64,000 bases of DNA from Streptomyces sp. NBC_00483 (GTDB taxonomy: Bacteria > Actinomycetota > Actinomycetes > Streptomycetales > Streptomycetaceae): contig NZ_CP107880.1 of NCBI RefSeq assembly GCF_036013745.1, positions 2,604,001 through 2,668,000 of the forward strand. Reading direction: 5' to 3'. Below the pieces are notes generated by a model. The model saw nothing but the letters and a program-made list of their open reading frames with translations. It was not told the origin of the DNA and made no database searches. The position numbers and the translations under genes are program-made. This document shows positions 50,230 to 58,865 of this stretch, in pieces (within the stretch, counting starts at the first letter, position 1; every line of letters begins with the position of its first letter).

Positions 50230-53200
50230 CACGACGACCACCCGCGCCAAGGCCGACCCGGCCACCACGACCGACGCCGGATCCCCGGCCCTCGCAGGAC
50301 GCCGGCTCAGGCTGCCCGGCATAGGGCGCGGCAAGAAGGGCACAGAAGACGGCATGGGCGGGTCGGGGGGCGGGAGCCAGCTGTTCCGGAACGCCTATGC
50401 GCTGATGCTGAACACCGGCATCTCCGGCGTGCTCGGCGTCGGCTTCTGGCTGGCCGCCGCGCACTACTACACGGCGGACGCGGTCGGTCAGGGCTCGGCC
50501 GCGATCGCGGCGATGAAGTTCCTCGCGGGCCTCACCGCCGTGACGCTGACCGGGGCCCTCGCCCGCTTCATCCCGGTCGCGGGGCGCGCCACCGGGCGGT
50601 TCATCTTCCGTACATACGCGGGGAGTTCGGTCGCCGTCGCGTTCGCCGCGCTGATCTTCCTGCTCACGCTCGACGTGTGGGGACCCTCGTACAGCTTCCT
50701 GCACGGGACGCTGAACGGGCTCGGGTTCATCGCCGCCGTCATCGCCTGGTCGCTGCTCACGCTGCAGGACGGGGTGCTCACCGGGCTGCGCAGCGCGCTG
50801 TGGGTGCCGGTGGGCAACACGGTGTTCTCGCTGGTGAAGTTGGGGCTGCTCGTCGCGTTCGCGGCGTCGTTCGCGGCGACCGGGGTGTTCGTGTCGTGGG
50901 TCGTCGCGATCGCGTTCTCGGTGGTTCCGCTGGGCCTGCTCGTGTTCCGGCGGCTCGTGCCGCGGCACATCGCGGCCACGGACAGCAAGGCGGAACCGCC
51001 GTCGCTGCGCGAGATGGGCCGGTTCCTCGCGGGCGACTACACGGGTTCGCTGTTCTCGCTCGCCGTCGTCTACCTGGTGCCGGTGCTCATCGCCTCGCAG
51101 GTCAGCTCGGCGGACAACGCGTACTTCTACATCGCGACCACCATCGGCGGCACGGTCAACCTGCTGGCCATCAACATGGGTGCCTCGCTGACCGTGGAGG
51201 GTTCGCACGATCCGGCGCAGCTCGCCGCCAACACCCGGGCCGCGCTGCGCCGCATGGCCCGCATCATGCTCCCGATCTGCGCCCTGCTCTTCATCCTCGC
51301 GCCGTTCGTGCTGCACGTCTTCGGCGCCGCCTACGCGGACGCGGCGACCCCGCTGCTGCGCTGGTTCGCGGTCGGGGCGGCGCTGCGGGTGGTCATGGAG
51401 ACGTACTTCGCGGTGCTGCGCGCGCAGAGCCGCACCTCCGGACTCGCCTGGCTCCAGGGCCTGTTGTGCCTGCTCGTGCTCGGTCTCACGCTGCTGCTCC
51501 TGCCCCGGATGGGGCTCACCGGCGCGGGTGTCGCCGAGATCTCCTCGCTCGCCGTGATCGTGGCGATCGCCGCGCCGAAGCTGTGGCGCGTGGTGCGCGC
51601 CGCGCCCGCCACGGCGCCGCCCGAGGACGCGCCGCGCGACGGCGACCTGGCCGACCTCGGCACGCCGAAGTTGGAGCCGGCCACGAAGGACGGACCCAAG
51701 TGGGCGCTGCGGGACGCGATGGACTCGGACACGCTGCAGCTCGCGGTGCAGCTGAACCTGGACCACCAGGAGCGCCGGCCCGACATCCGCCCGGGACCCG
51801 TGACACCGCCGGCCGGCACCCGCAGGCCCACGTGGGTGACCACGCCGCCCTCCTCGCCCGCCGCCGCCTCCGCATCCGTCCCTGCCTCCGCTGCCGCCTC
51901 CGCCTCCCAGGCGTCGAGCGACATCCGCGGGGAGGACGACTCGACCGTCCTTCCCGACCCGTATCCGGAGGCCGTCGACCTGGCCTTCGACACCGAAACC
52001 GGATTCGAGCCCGAATCCGACCTCGAATCCGACTTCGAGTCCGAACTCGGCTCCGGACCCAGCGTCGAGCCGGACTCGGAGCAGGATCCGGACGCCCCGG
52101 TACGCCCCGCCCGGCCGGCGGAGCGGCCCCGGCTCACCCCCACCGTCGTCGTCCTCGCGCTGCTGCTCGTGGCGGCCATCGGGCTCTACTGGGGGCCCGT
52201 CCTCGGGATGGGCGAGGCCGATCTGGACCGGATGGGCGGGCTCGGACTGATCTCCGTCCTGCCCCCCGTGACGCTGCTCGGCGCGGCCCTGCTCATCGGC
52301 GTCTTCGCCTCGCTCCTGTGGCTCGAACGCCCGCACAAGCGCCTGCTGTTGCTCACGCTGCTCGCCACGGTCGTGTCCCTGCACGCGCTGCCCGCCGTCA
52401 TCGAGGCGGAGCCGCGGTTCGCGACGGCCTGGCAGCACCTGGGCTTCATGGACTACATCGACCGCACCGGCTCCGCGGTCCCCGACCTGGACGCCCGCTG
52501 GAGCTGGCCCGGCTTCTTCGCCGCGGCCGCGTTCCTCGCGAAGGCCTGCGGCGTCAACGATCTGACCGAGGTCATTCGCTGGTGGCCGACGGCCATCCAA
52601 CTCCTCTACCTGGCACCGATGTTCCTGCTGCTGCGCTCCCTGCGGGCGAGCTGGCGTGCCAAGTGGACCGGTGTCTGGATCTTCGTCCTGAGCGGCTGGG
52701 TGGGCCAGGACTACTTCTCGCCGCAGGGCTTCACGTATCTCCTCTATCTGGTCTTCGTGGCGATCCTGCTGGTCTACTTCCGGGCGCCCCGGATGCTGTG
52801 GTCGAAGCGGCGCCCCGGGGAGACCGAGGTCGCGCCGACCGACAGACGGCAGCGCGCGGTGCTGCTCGTCGTCCTGATCGCCCTGTTCGCGGCGACGGTC
52901 CCGGCGCACCAGCTGACCCCGTTCGTGATGCTGGGCGTCCTCGCGGTCCTGGTCGTGGTCGGCAGGTCCGAACTGCGCGGCCTGCCGCTGCTGTTCGGCG
53001 TCATCGTCGTCGTCTGGCTGGGCTTCCTCGCCGAGCCGTACTGGTCGGGGCACTTCAACGACCTGTTTGGCGGCATCGGAGGCGTCGGCGGCAATGTGAC
53101 GTCCTCGGTCTCCGGCCGTATCCAGGACGGCAGTTCGTCCCACAAGCTCGTCCTCTACACGCGCGTGCTGCTCGCCGGCTCCGTCCTGGCGTTCGCCTGC

Positions 53201-54148
53201 TGGGGCTGGTGGCGGCGCCGCGACTGGAAGTACCGCGAGCGCTCGCTGCTCGTGCTGGCCTTCGTGCCGTTCCTGGGCTTCGGCATGCAGTCCTACGGCG
53301 GCGAGATGGCGCTCAGGGTCTTCATGTTCGCCCTGCCCGGCGTCGCGCTCCTCGCAGGCCTCGCGCTGTTCCCGCGCACCGGCATCACGGCGAAGGAACG
53401 CGACAAGGACCGCATCAGCCTCGCCCCGCTGGCCGCGCTCATGGCTGGCCTGGTACTCATGGGCGGCTTCCTGGTGGCCCGTTGGGGCAACGAGCCGTTC
53501 GAGCGGATCCGCCCGGGCGAGGTCGCGGCGATGGACTACGTCTACGCCCACGACGACCCGACCGTGCGGCTGCTGTGGATGAGCAACGACACCGTCGAGA
53601 ACGTGACGCCGTCGCTGCCGTGGGGCGCCCGCGACATGGAGAAGGTCCAGTACGTGCCGACGCTCGCGCCCGTCGACCCGGTGCTCGTCGGCTCCCTCGT
53701 CAAGGCGCTCAAGGACGCGGGCCCCAACTCGTACCTCATGCTCAACAAGAGTCAGGTCGTCTATCTCCAGATGGACGTCGGCTACTCCAAGGCCTGGCCC
53801 ACGCGCCTCGTCGAGAACCTGGACCGGCGCGAGGAGCTGAAGAAGGTCTACGTCAACGCGGACGTGACCATGTACCAGCTCCGCAAGGAACCGCCGGGCC
53901 CGGTCGCGAAGGCCGAGCCGGGGCCGATCGGGCCGCAGATCACCTGGACGCCGTGGTCGCTGGTGGGCGCGCTCGCGGCGGCCGCCCTGATCGTGCTGCT
54001 CACGGCGCGCGAGGTGGTCCGGGTCGCGCTGCGGCCGAGCGTGCGTCAACTCCAGTGGTTGCAGAGCACGTTCTGGTTCTCGCTGCCGCTGCTCGCGGTG
54101 GTGCTCGCGTCGCTGATCCAGCGGTTCATCACCATGGGCCTGAACTGA
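50222..54148 (+). CDS. flippase-glycosyltransferase fusion membrane protein, 1308 aa
   Basis: Two membrane modules in one chain. Residues about 50-470 are a polysaccharide flippase (PST/MATE type: RNAYALMLNTGISGVLGVGFWLAA, GQGSAAIAAMKFLAGLTAVTL, parts shown). A hydrophilic linker (about 480-645) contains SASVPASAAASAS and acidic repeats such as ESDLESDFESELGSG. Residues about 650-1308 form a second polytopic module with a conserved WSWPGFFAAAAFL region and a large external loop, like GT-C type glycosyltransferases. GTG start overlaps the deacetylase by eight bases. A joined flippase and transferase would couple lipid-linked sugar export to outside assembly. The stop lies in a 17-bp tandem repeat. 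Confidence 0.82.
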   Translation: MSDTTTTRAKADPATTTDAGSPALAGRRLRLPGIGRGKKGTEDGMGGSGGGSQLFRNAYALMLNTGISGVLGVGFWLAAAHYYTADAVGQGSAAIAAMKFLAGLTAVTLTGALARFIPVAGRATGRFIFRTYAGSSVAVAFAALIFLLTLDVWGPSYSFLHGTLNGLGFIAAVIAWSLLTLQDGVLTGLRSALWVPVGNTVFSLVKLGLLVAFAASFAATGVFVSWVVAIAFSVVPLGLLVFRRLVPRHIAATDSKAEPPSLREMGRFLAGDYTGSLFSLAVVYLVPVLIASQVSSADNAYFYIATTIGGTVNLLAINMGASLTVEGSHDPAQLAANTRAALRRMARIMLPICALLFILAPFVLHVFGAAYADAATPLLRWFAVGAALRVVMETYFAVLRAQSRTSGLAWLQGLLCLLVLGLTLLLLPRMGLTGAGVAEISSLAVIVAIAAPKLWRVVRAAPATAPPEDAPRDGDLADLGTPKLEPATKDGPKWALRDAMDSDTLQLAVQLNLDHQERRPDIRPGPVTPPAGTRRPTWVTTPPSSPAAASASVPASAAASASQASSDIRGEDDSTVLPDPYPEAVDLAFDTETGFEPESDLESDFESELGSGPSVEPDSEQDPDAPVRPARPAERPRLTPTVVVLALLLVAAIGLYWGPVLGMGEADLDRMGGLGLISVLPPVTLLGAALLIGVFASLLWLERPHKRLLLLTLLATVVSLHALPAVIEAEPRFATAWQHLGFMDYIDRTGSAVPDLDARWSWPGFFAAAAFLAKACGVNDLTEVIRWWPTAIQLLYLAPMFLLLRSLRASWRAKWTGVWIFVLSGWVGQDYFSPQGFTYLLYLVFVAILLVYFRAPRMLWSKRRPGETEVAPTDRRQRAVLLVVLIALFAATVPAHQLTPFVMLGVLAVLVVVGRSELRGLPLLFGVIVVVWLGFLAEPYWSGHFNDLFGGIGGVGGNVTSSVSGRIQDGSSSHKLVLYTRVLLAGSVLAFACWGWWRRRDWKYRERSLLVLAFVPFLGFGMQSYGGEMALRVFMFALPGVALLAGLALFPRTGITAKERDKDRISLAPLAALMAGLVLMGGFLVARWGNEPFERIRPGEVAAMDYVYAHDDPTVRLLWMSNDTVENVTPSLPWGARDMEKVQYVPTLAPVDPVLVGSLVKALKDAGPNSYLMLNKSQVVYLQMDVGYSKAWPTRLVENLDRREELKKVYVNADVTMYQLRKEPPGPVAKAEPGPIGPQITWTPWSLVGALAAAALIVLLTAREVVRVALRPSVRQLQWLQSTFWFSLPLLAVVLASLIQRFITMGLN

Positions 54149-54200
54149 GGACGGGTCTGAACTGAGGACGGGCCTGAGCTGAGGACGGGTCTGAACTGAC
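54142..54200. repeat. 17-bp tandem repeat spanning the flippase stop codon
   Basis: Units 54142-54158, 54159-54175 and 54176-54192 (GAACTGAGGACGGGTCT pattern) plus a partial fourth. The flippase TGA (54146-54148) is in the first unit and every full unit carries TGA. Confidence 0.88.
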
Positions 54201-54211
54201 GACGCGCAGGG

Positions 54212-54254
54212 GGTGAAGTGGCTGCGGCGGCACTACCGCCGCAGCCACTTCACC
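54212..54254. terminator. 19-bp perfect hairpin between convergent genes
   Basis: Arms at 54212-54230 and 54236-54254 pair over 19 bases around a CACTA loop. The loop includes the last base group of the convergent GH39-like stop codon, and the right arm is that gene's own last six codons. It can work as a terminator in both directions. Confidence 0.8.
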
Positions 54255-55654
54255 TCGTAGCCCCGCATCTCGAACCGCTTGCCGTCGATCTTCGCGTTGA
54301 TCGGCCGCTTCAGTGTGTTCACGACGAGCACGGTCTTGTCGTCGGCGAGCACCCGCACGTTCGGCACGTCGTCCTTGGCCACCGACACCTTCTCGAACTT
54401 CGTGCCGGGCCCGAACTCCTCGTTGAACCGCGACACCAGGCCGTACATCGGCAGCGCGCCGCCGCCGGAGGCACGGTCGGTCGGCCGCCACAGACAGCCG
54501 GCGCAGCCCGTGCCCTTCTCGTCCTCGGGGTTCCAGTAGAACCCGGACGTCGCCCCGCCCATCACCATCGCGATCATCCCGGAGGCCTGCACGGCGACGC
54601 GGTGCGGCTCGCTCCAGCCCTGCCGCTCGTCCCTGCTGTCGGCGGGCTCCACGTAGTACTCGGCCCACCACAGCGGCAGCCCGTCGGTCTCCCGCTCGAT
54701 CCACTCGCCGACGTCGGTGAACTTGTCGGTGGCGGCGAACTCGTCCGGCAGCATCTCGTCGTCGTTCGTATAACTGGACCCGTCGACGACGACGAAGTCG
54801 GCGCCCGCCTTGTTCTTGTTCCAGTAGTCGAAGGCGTCGACGATCCGCTGGTCCATCCGCCCCCAGGCGCCCTTGACCTCGTCGGAGGTGCCGTCGGTCT
54901 GCTGGGGATGGTGACTGTCCATGACGAGATAGGGACCGCCGACCATGATGTCTCTGTCAACCTTCTTCAGGGCCTTGTAGACGAGGTTGTAGAGCTTCGT
55001 GTACCCCTCGTAGTCCCAGCGGCCCTTGCCGTCGTTCCAGAAGCCCTTGAACTCGTTCCAGACGATGAAGTGCCGTACGTACGGGTACCGCTTGGCGACC
55101 GTCGCCGCGAGGTTCGCGTAGTCCTTGTAGTGCTCGGGGGACGGCGCGGTCTCCAGGCTGGCCTGGCTCCAGTCCGTGTTGCCGACGCCGGCCTTGCCGC
55201 CCTTCATCCAGTCGGGCGCGCAGCAGAGCGTGACCACGGGTGTACCGCCGGACTTGCGGATGAAGTCGATCCGCCGGTCCATCTCCTCGAACTGGTAACG
55301 CCCCTTCACCGGCTCCGGGTTGCTCGCGCCCCAGCCCATGATGTGCTGGTTCTGCGGCATCGGCCGCTCCCCCAGCAGCTTCTCCGCTCGCTCGGTCGCT
55401 GCGGACGAGCCCTCGTCGGCGGAGAACTGCGTGTGCGTGAACCCCCAACCGACCTGCGGACCCAGCTCCTTCGGCGGCGCACCGGGCGTGCCGTGCACCC
55501 TGTCACCGTCCGTGGTGGTGCCCGCGGTGCTCTGTTTGCCGTCCGGAAGCGTGTTGATCACGGTCAGCACCAGCGCCAGTACGGCCATGCCCACGCCGAG
55601 CAGGGCGATGAGTCGCCATCGCCGCGCCCCCGATTCCCACCCATGACGTCCCAT
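54233..55654 (-). CDS. GH39-like membrane-anchored glycoside hydrolase
   Basis: A 473-residue protein with a cytoplasmic basic start, one membrane helix (LIALLGVGMAVLALVLTVI, about residues 15-33) and an external TIM-barrel domain. FIVWNEFKGFW holds the acid/base Glu near residue 202 and LPLWWAEYYVEP a likely nucleophile Glu near 330, as in clan GH-A (GH39/GH5-like) enzymes. No RBS is evident; the ATG is the first before the helix. It is convergent with the polysaccharide operon, so it probably trims or remodels that surface polymer. Substrate unknown. Confidence 0.8.
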   Translation of the reverse strand: MGRHGWESGARRWRLIALLGVGMAVLALVLTVINTLPDGKQSTAGTTTDGDRVHGTPGAPPKELGPQVGWGFTHTQFSADEGSSAATERAEKLLGERPMPQNQHIMGWGASNPEPVKGRYQFEEMDRRIDFIRKSGGTPVVTLCCAPDWMKGGKAGVGNTDWSQASLETAPSPEHYKDYANLAATVAKRYPYVRHFIVWNEFKGFWNDGKGRWDYEGYTKLYNLVYKALKKVDRDIMVGGPYLVMDSHHPQQTDGTSDEVKGAWGRMDQRIVDAFDYWNKNKAGADFVVVDGSSYTNDDEMLPDEFAATDKFTDVGEWIERETDGLPLWWAEYYVEPADSRDERQGWSEPHRVAVQASGMIAMVMGGATSGFYWNPEDEKGTGCAGCLWRPTDRASGGGALPMYGLVSRFNEEFGPGTKFEKVSVAKDDVPNVRVLADDKTVLVVNTLKRPINAKIDGKRFEMRGYEVKWLRR

Positions 55655-55816
55655 CAAGGACAAGGGTAACGAGGGGAGTTGGCGGAAGGACCAGCTCCGC
55701 TGCCACGGACTCGTAACGAGGTTCGACGGCCGGGGTGCGCGTGGCGGCCGGTACGAGGCCGGGGCACGCTGCGGAAATTGCCTGCGGGAGACCCGTTCGT
55801 GCCGGATCATGGCGGC

Positions 55817-56911
55817 ATGTCTGCGAACCCTTTCGACGCGCTGCCGGTCCGGCTGGGCGTCGACGACAGCGACTCACCCTCCGACGTCGTCGACGCGCTG
55901 TTCCTCGGCCGCTTCGCCACGGGCGAGCAGCCCTACTCGCACGCGATGAACATCGACCGGGTGCGCACCGCCGCGACACTGCTGCCGCCGAACGCCCGGG
56001 TGCTGCGTTCCGCGCGCGACGAGGACCGCAGCGCGACGCTCGCCGAGGGCGACGGGTGGACGCTGCTCATCTCCCGGTGGAGCAGGGGCGCGGACGTCAC
56101 CGTGACGGCGACGACGGCGGAGCTGGCGGAGAAGGTCCTGGGGCAGGCCACGGACGGTGCGGCCGACGAGCCGGAGCCGCAGCCGGAGAACGTGGCGATG
56201 GGCTTCTGGTACGTGTCCCCGCGCCGCGGCCCGCACCGCACGACGCGCCAGATCTCGGCCGGCACCTGGGAGGAGGTGCGCCCCAACTACACGGCGCCGG
56301 TCGCCGAGGCGATGGACGAGCTGATGAAGACGCGCCCCGAGGACATCGCGGGCCGCCTGCTCCTCCTGCACGGCCCGCCGGGCACGGGCAAGACGTCCGC
56401 CCTGCGCACCCTGGCCCGCTCGTGGCGTGACTGGTGTCAGGTCGACTGCGTCCTCGACCCCGAACGGCTCTTCTCGGACGTCGGCTATCTGATGGACATC
56501 GCGATCGGCGAGGACGACGGCTCGGCGAACGGGCGTTGGCGCCTGCTCCTCCTGGAGGACTGCGACGAACTGATCCGCGGCGAGGCCAAGCACACGGCGG
56601 GCCAGGCGTTGTCGCGGTTGCTGAACCTGACGGACGGCCTGCTCGGCCAGGGCCGCAACGTCCTGGTCGGCGTCACCACCAACGAAGACCTGGAACGCCT
56701 CCACCCCGCGGTGGTCCGCCCCGGCCGCTGCCTGGCCCGCATCGAGGTCTCCCCCTTGACCCGCCACGAGGCGACGGACTGGCTCGGCACGGACGAGGGC
56801 GTGGGCCGCGAGGGCGCGACACTGGCGGAGCTGTACGCGCTGCGCCGCGGAGTGTCTCCGACGTCGGTCCCGGACCAGCGGGGCGGGACGGAAGCCGGGC
56901 TTTACCTGTAG
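55817..56911 (+). CDS. AAA-family ATPase with N-terminal DUF5925 domain
   Basis: A 364-residue cytoplasmic ATPase. The N-terminal 150 residues are the DUF5925-type domain (FDALPVRLGVDDSDSPSDVVDALFLGRF, shown in part as SDSPSDVVDALFLGRF). Walker A GPPGTGKTS is near residues 188-196, Walker B LLLLEDCDE near 244-252, and sensor 1 GVTTNEDL with the arginine-bearing VVRPGRCLARIE follows. AAA proteins of this type remodel other proteins; the partner is unknown. It stands alone and is followed by a palindromic element copy. Confidence 0.85.
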   Translation: MSANPFDALPVRLGVDDSDSPSDVVDALFLGRFATGEQPYSHAMNIDRVRTAATLLPPNARVLRSARDEDRSATLAEGDGWTLLISRWSRGADVTVTATTAELAEKVLGQATDGAADEPEPQPENVAMGFWYVSPRRGPHRTTRQISAGTWEEVRPNYTAPVAEAMDELMKTRPEDIAGRLLLLHGPPGTGKTSALRTLARSWRDWCQVDCVLDPERLFSDVGYLMDIAIGEDDGSANGRWRLLLLEDCDELIRGEAKHTAGQALSRLLNLTDGLLGQGRNVLVGVTTNEDLERLHPAVVRPGRCLARIEVSPLTRHEATDWLGTDEGVGREGATLAELYALRRGVSPTSVPDQRGGTEAGLYL

Positions 56912-56931
56912 GCCCAGCCCCCCTACGCCAC

Positions 56932-56975
56932 GGGGCTCCGCCCCGGCCCCCGCGCCTCAATCGCCGGCGGGGCTG
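56932..56975. repeat. Streptomyces palindromic intergenic element, half copy, inverted
   Basis: GGGGCTCCGCCCC continuing to CGCGCCTCAATCGCCGGCGG and GGCTG: the inverted form of the half at 31306-31350. It starts 20 bases after the AAA ATPase stop and ends 13 bases before the stop of the convergent GntR gene. Confidence 0.8.
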
Positions 56976-56987
56976 GATTTGCCCCGC

Positions 56988-57353
56988 CTACGCGTACGCC
57001 GCGCGCACCGCGTCCCGGGCCGCGGAGAGGGCGGCGTCCTCCGACAGGCCAAGCCGCCGGACCCGCTCCGCGTACGCCTGCGCCGCCGCCGACGCCTCCC
57101 GCTCCGCCGCATCCCCAGCGGACGCGATAAGCGTGCCGTTGCGCCCCCGCGTCTCGATCACCCCGTCCGTCTCGAGGGCCCGGTACGCCTTGGCCACCGT
57201 GTTCGCGGCGAGGCCGAGCTCCTCGGCGAGCCCGCGGACCGTGGGCAGCCGGTACCCGACGGGCAGCACCCCCGACCGGGCGAGCTCGGAGATCTGGGCC
57301 CGCACCTGCTCGTAGGGCGCGGCACTGTCGTCAATGCGGATCTTCAAGGTCAC
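56988..57353 (-). CDS. YtrA-subfamily GntR regulator
   Basis: A 121-residue short GntR protein: winged helix at about residues 8-80 (PYEQVRAQISELARSGVLPVGYRLPTVRGLAEELGLAANTVAKAYRALETDGVIETRGRNGT, in parts) and a short helical tail of about 40 residues, the build of the YtrA subfamily. Such proteins often control ABC transporters; none is beside it. GTG start. It is divergent from the two-domain GNAT gene, with a 71-base gap. Confidence 0.88.
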   Translation of the reverse strand: MTLKIRIDDSAAPYEQVRAQISELARSGVLPVGYRLPTVRGLAEELGLAANTVAKAYRALETDGVIETRGRNGTLIASAGDAAEREASAAAQAYAERVRRLGLSEDAALSAARDAVRAAYA

Positions 57354-57424
57354 GCGGTCGATTCTCCCGCAGCACCGAAAAATAGGAGGCACCCGGTGGC
57401 GCGCGGCGCGTAGCGTGCGCCCCC

Positions 57425-58372
57425 ATGACCGTGATCGTGCGCGCGCTGCACCTCGACCGTCCGGCCGACACCGAGGCCTTCGCCCGGATCCGCCGCGCCT
57501 GCCTCCCCGCCATGCTCGCGACCCCGGCCTCCGTCGCGTACGCCGCCGCAAACGCCCACCCCGACGCCCACTACCGCCAACTGCTCGCGCAGACCGGCGA
57601 CGGCGAGATGATCGGCACGGCGCAGGTGGGCGTCGCGTACGACAGCCCGGAACCCGGCCAGGGCTACGCGAACGTATACGTTCACCCGGAGCACACGGGC
57701 CGCGGCGCCGGCACCCTCCTCCTGCGCACGGCGGAGGAGCATCTCGCCCAGCACGGCGCCACGGAGGTGCACTGCTGGGCCCTGGACGCCCCGCGCAATC
57801 TCGCCTGGGCCGCCGCCCGCGGCTACCGCGCAAGCCGCAGCGCCCATTTCCTCCGCCTCGACCTCACGGCCGACACCCTCCCACCCCGCCAACTCCCTCC
57901 GCCGAACGTGGAGTTGCGCACCGCCTCCGACTACGCGGCGGACCCGCGCCCCCTCTTCCACCTGGACGCGGAGGCCACCAGCGACGAACCGGGCGACATC
58001 CAGGCCGAACTCACCGATTACGACCAGTGGTTGCGCGACACCTGGCACCAGCCCCTCCTCAACCACGACCTGACGACGGTCGCAGTCGTGGACGGCACCC
58101 CGGCAGCCTTCACCGCGGCCCTCACCGACGGCGAAGGGCGCTACCTCTCGGGCATGACCGGCACGGCCCGCGCCTTCCGCGGCCGCGGCCTCGCCAAGCT
58201 CGCCAAGAACGACTCCCTGCACCGGGCCCGCGCGGCCGGCATCACCGTGGCGTACACGGGAAACGACGCCGGCAACGAACCGATGCTCGCGATCAACAAA
58301 TGGTTCGGCTACACACTCGACACGACGGAGATCCGCCATGTCCGCACCCTCGCCCTCAGCCTCCCTCACTGA
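57425..58372 (+). CDS. tandem two-domain GNAT acetyltransferase
   Basis: A 315-residue protein with two GNAT folds. The first (about residues 1-160) shows YANVYVHPEHTGRGAGTLLLR, the acetyl-CoA loop (R/Q-x-x-G-x-G/A). The second (about 160-312) has TGTARAFRGRGLAKLAK and NKWFGYTL near its end. Two-domain GNATs of this sort resemble mycothiol-synthase-like and aminoglycoside-type acetyltransferases, where usually only one half is active. It overlaps the DUF402 gene by 35 bases. Substrate unknown. Confidence 0.85.
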   Translation: MTVIVRALHLDRPADTEAFARIRRACLPAMLATPASVAYAAANAHPDAHYRQLLAQTGDGEMIGTAQVGVAYDSPEPGQGYANVYVHPEHTGRGAGTLLLRTAEEHLAQHGATEVHCWALDAPRNLAWAAARGYRASRSAHFLRLDLTADTLPPRQLPPPNVELRTASDYAADPRPLFHLDAEATSDEPGDIQAELTDYDQWLRDTWHQPLLNHDLTTVAVVDGTPAAFTAALTDGEGRYLSGMTGTARAFRGRGLAKLAKNDSLHRARAAGITVAYTGNDAGNEPMLAINKWFGYTLDTTEIRHVRTLALSLPH

Positions 58373-58865
58373 CAACGCCCTCCAAGTACACCTGATCAAA
58401 GCGGGCCGCACAAAGATCAGTTACCCGGTGGACCTCCTCCACGACGACGGCACCCGCATCACGGTCCGCGGCCCCTGGGCGGGCGACGGCGTACGCGACT
58501 TCGGCTTCGTCCAGTTCGCCCCCGGCGACGTCTTCACCGAGTACTACTGGCGCGACCGCTGGTACGCGGTGAAGGAGGTCCGCGCGGCGGACGGCTCCCT
58601 CAAGGGCTGGTACTGCGACATCACGCGCCCCGCCGTGCGTACCGACGACGGCGACATCCGCTCCGAGGACCTCGACCTCGACCTGTGGGTGTCGGCGGAC
58701 GGCAGCCAGGTGATCCGCCTGGACGAGGACGAGTTCGCCGACAGCGGCCTCACCGACCGGGACCCGGCCGCCGCACAGGCGGCGACGCGGGCCCTGGACG
58801 ACCTCGAACGCCTCGCCAAGCAGGGCGGGTTCACCGCCCTGCTCGCCCGCCAACCGCTCACATAA
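58338..58865 (+). CDS. DUF402 (nucleoside phosphate phosphatase-like) protein
   Basis: A 175-residue protein with the DUF402 pattern: FTEYYWRDRWYAVKEV, LKGWYCDITRP and the acidic metal-site block EDLDLDLWV followed by LDEDEF. Members act as metal-dependent nucleoside di- or triphosphate phosphatases (FomD, Ntdp types). GGAG lies seven bases before the ATG, inside the preceding GNAT gene, which it overlaps by 35 bases. Coupled translation is likely. A nucleotide-hydrolase role is inferred from family only. Confidence 0.85.
   Translation: MSAPSPSASLTDNALQVHLIKAGRTKISYPVDLLHDDGTRITVRGPWAGDGVRDFGFVQFAPGDVFTEYYWRDRWYAVKEVRAADGSLKGWYCDITRPAVRTDDGDIRSEDLDLDLWVSADGSQVIRLDEDEFADSGLTDRDPAAAQAATRALDDLERLAKQGGFTALLARQPLT

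Noticed and set aside
50123..54049. Very long open frame on the minus strand opposite the flippase fusion
   Set aside because: It mirrors the plus-strand gene, a normal effect of G/C third positions. Its composition is Arg/His/Asp/Glu-rich without any domain, and the plus frame has clear membrane and enzyme patterns.
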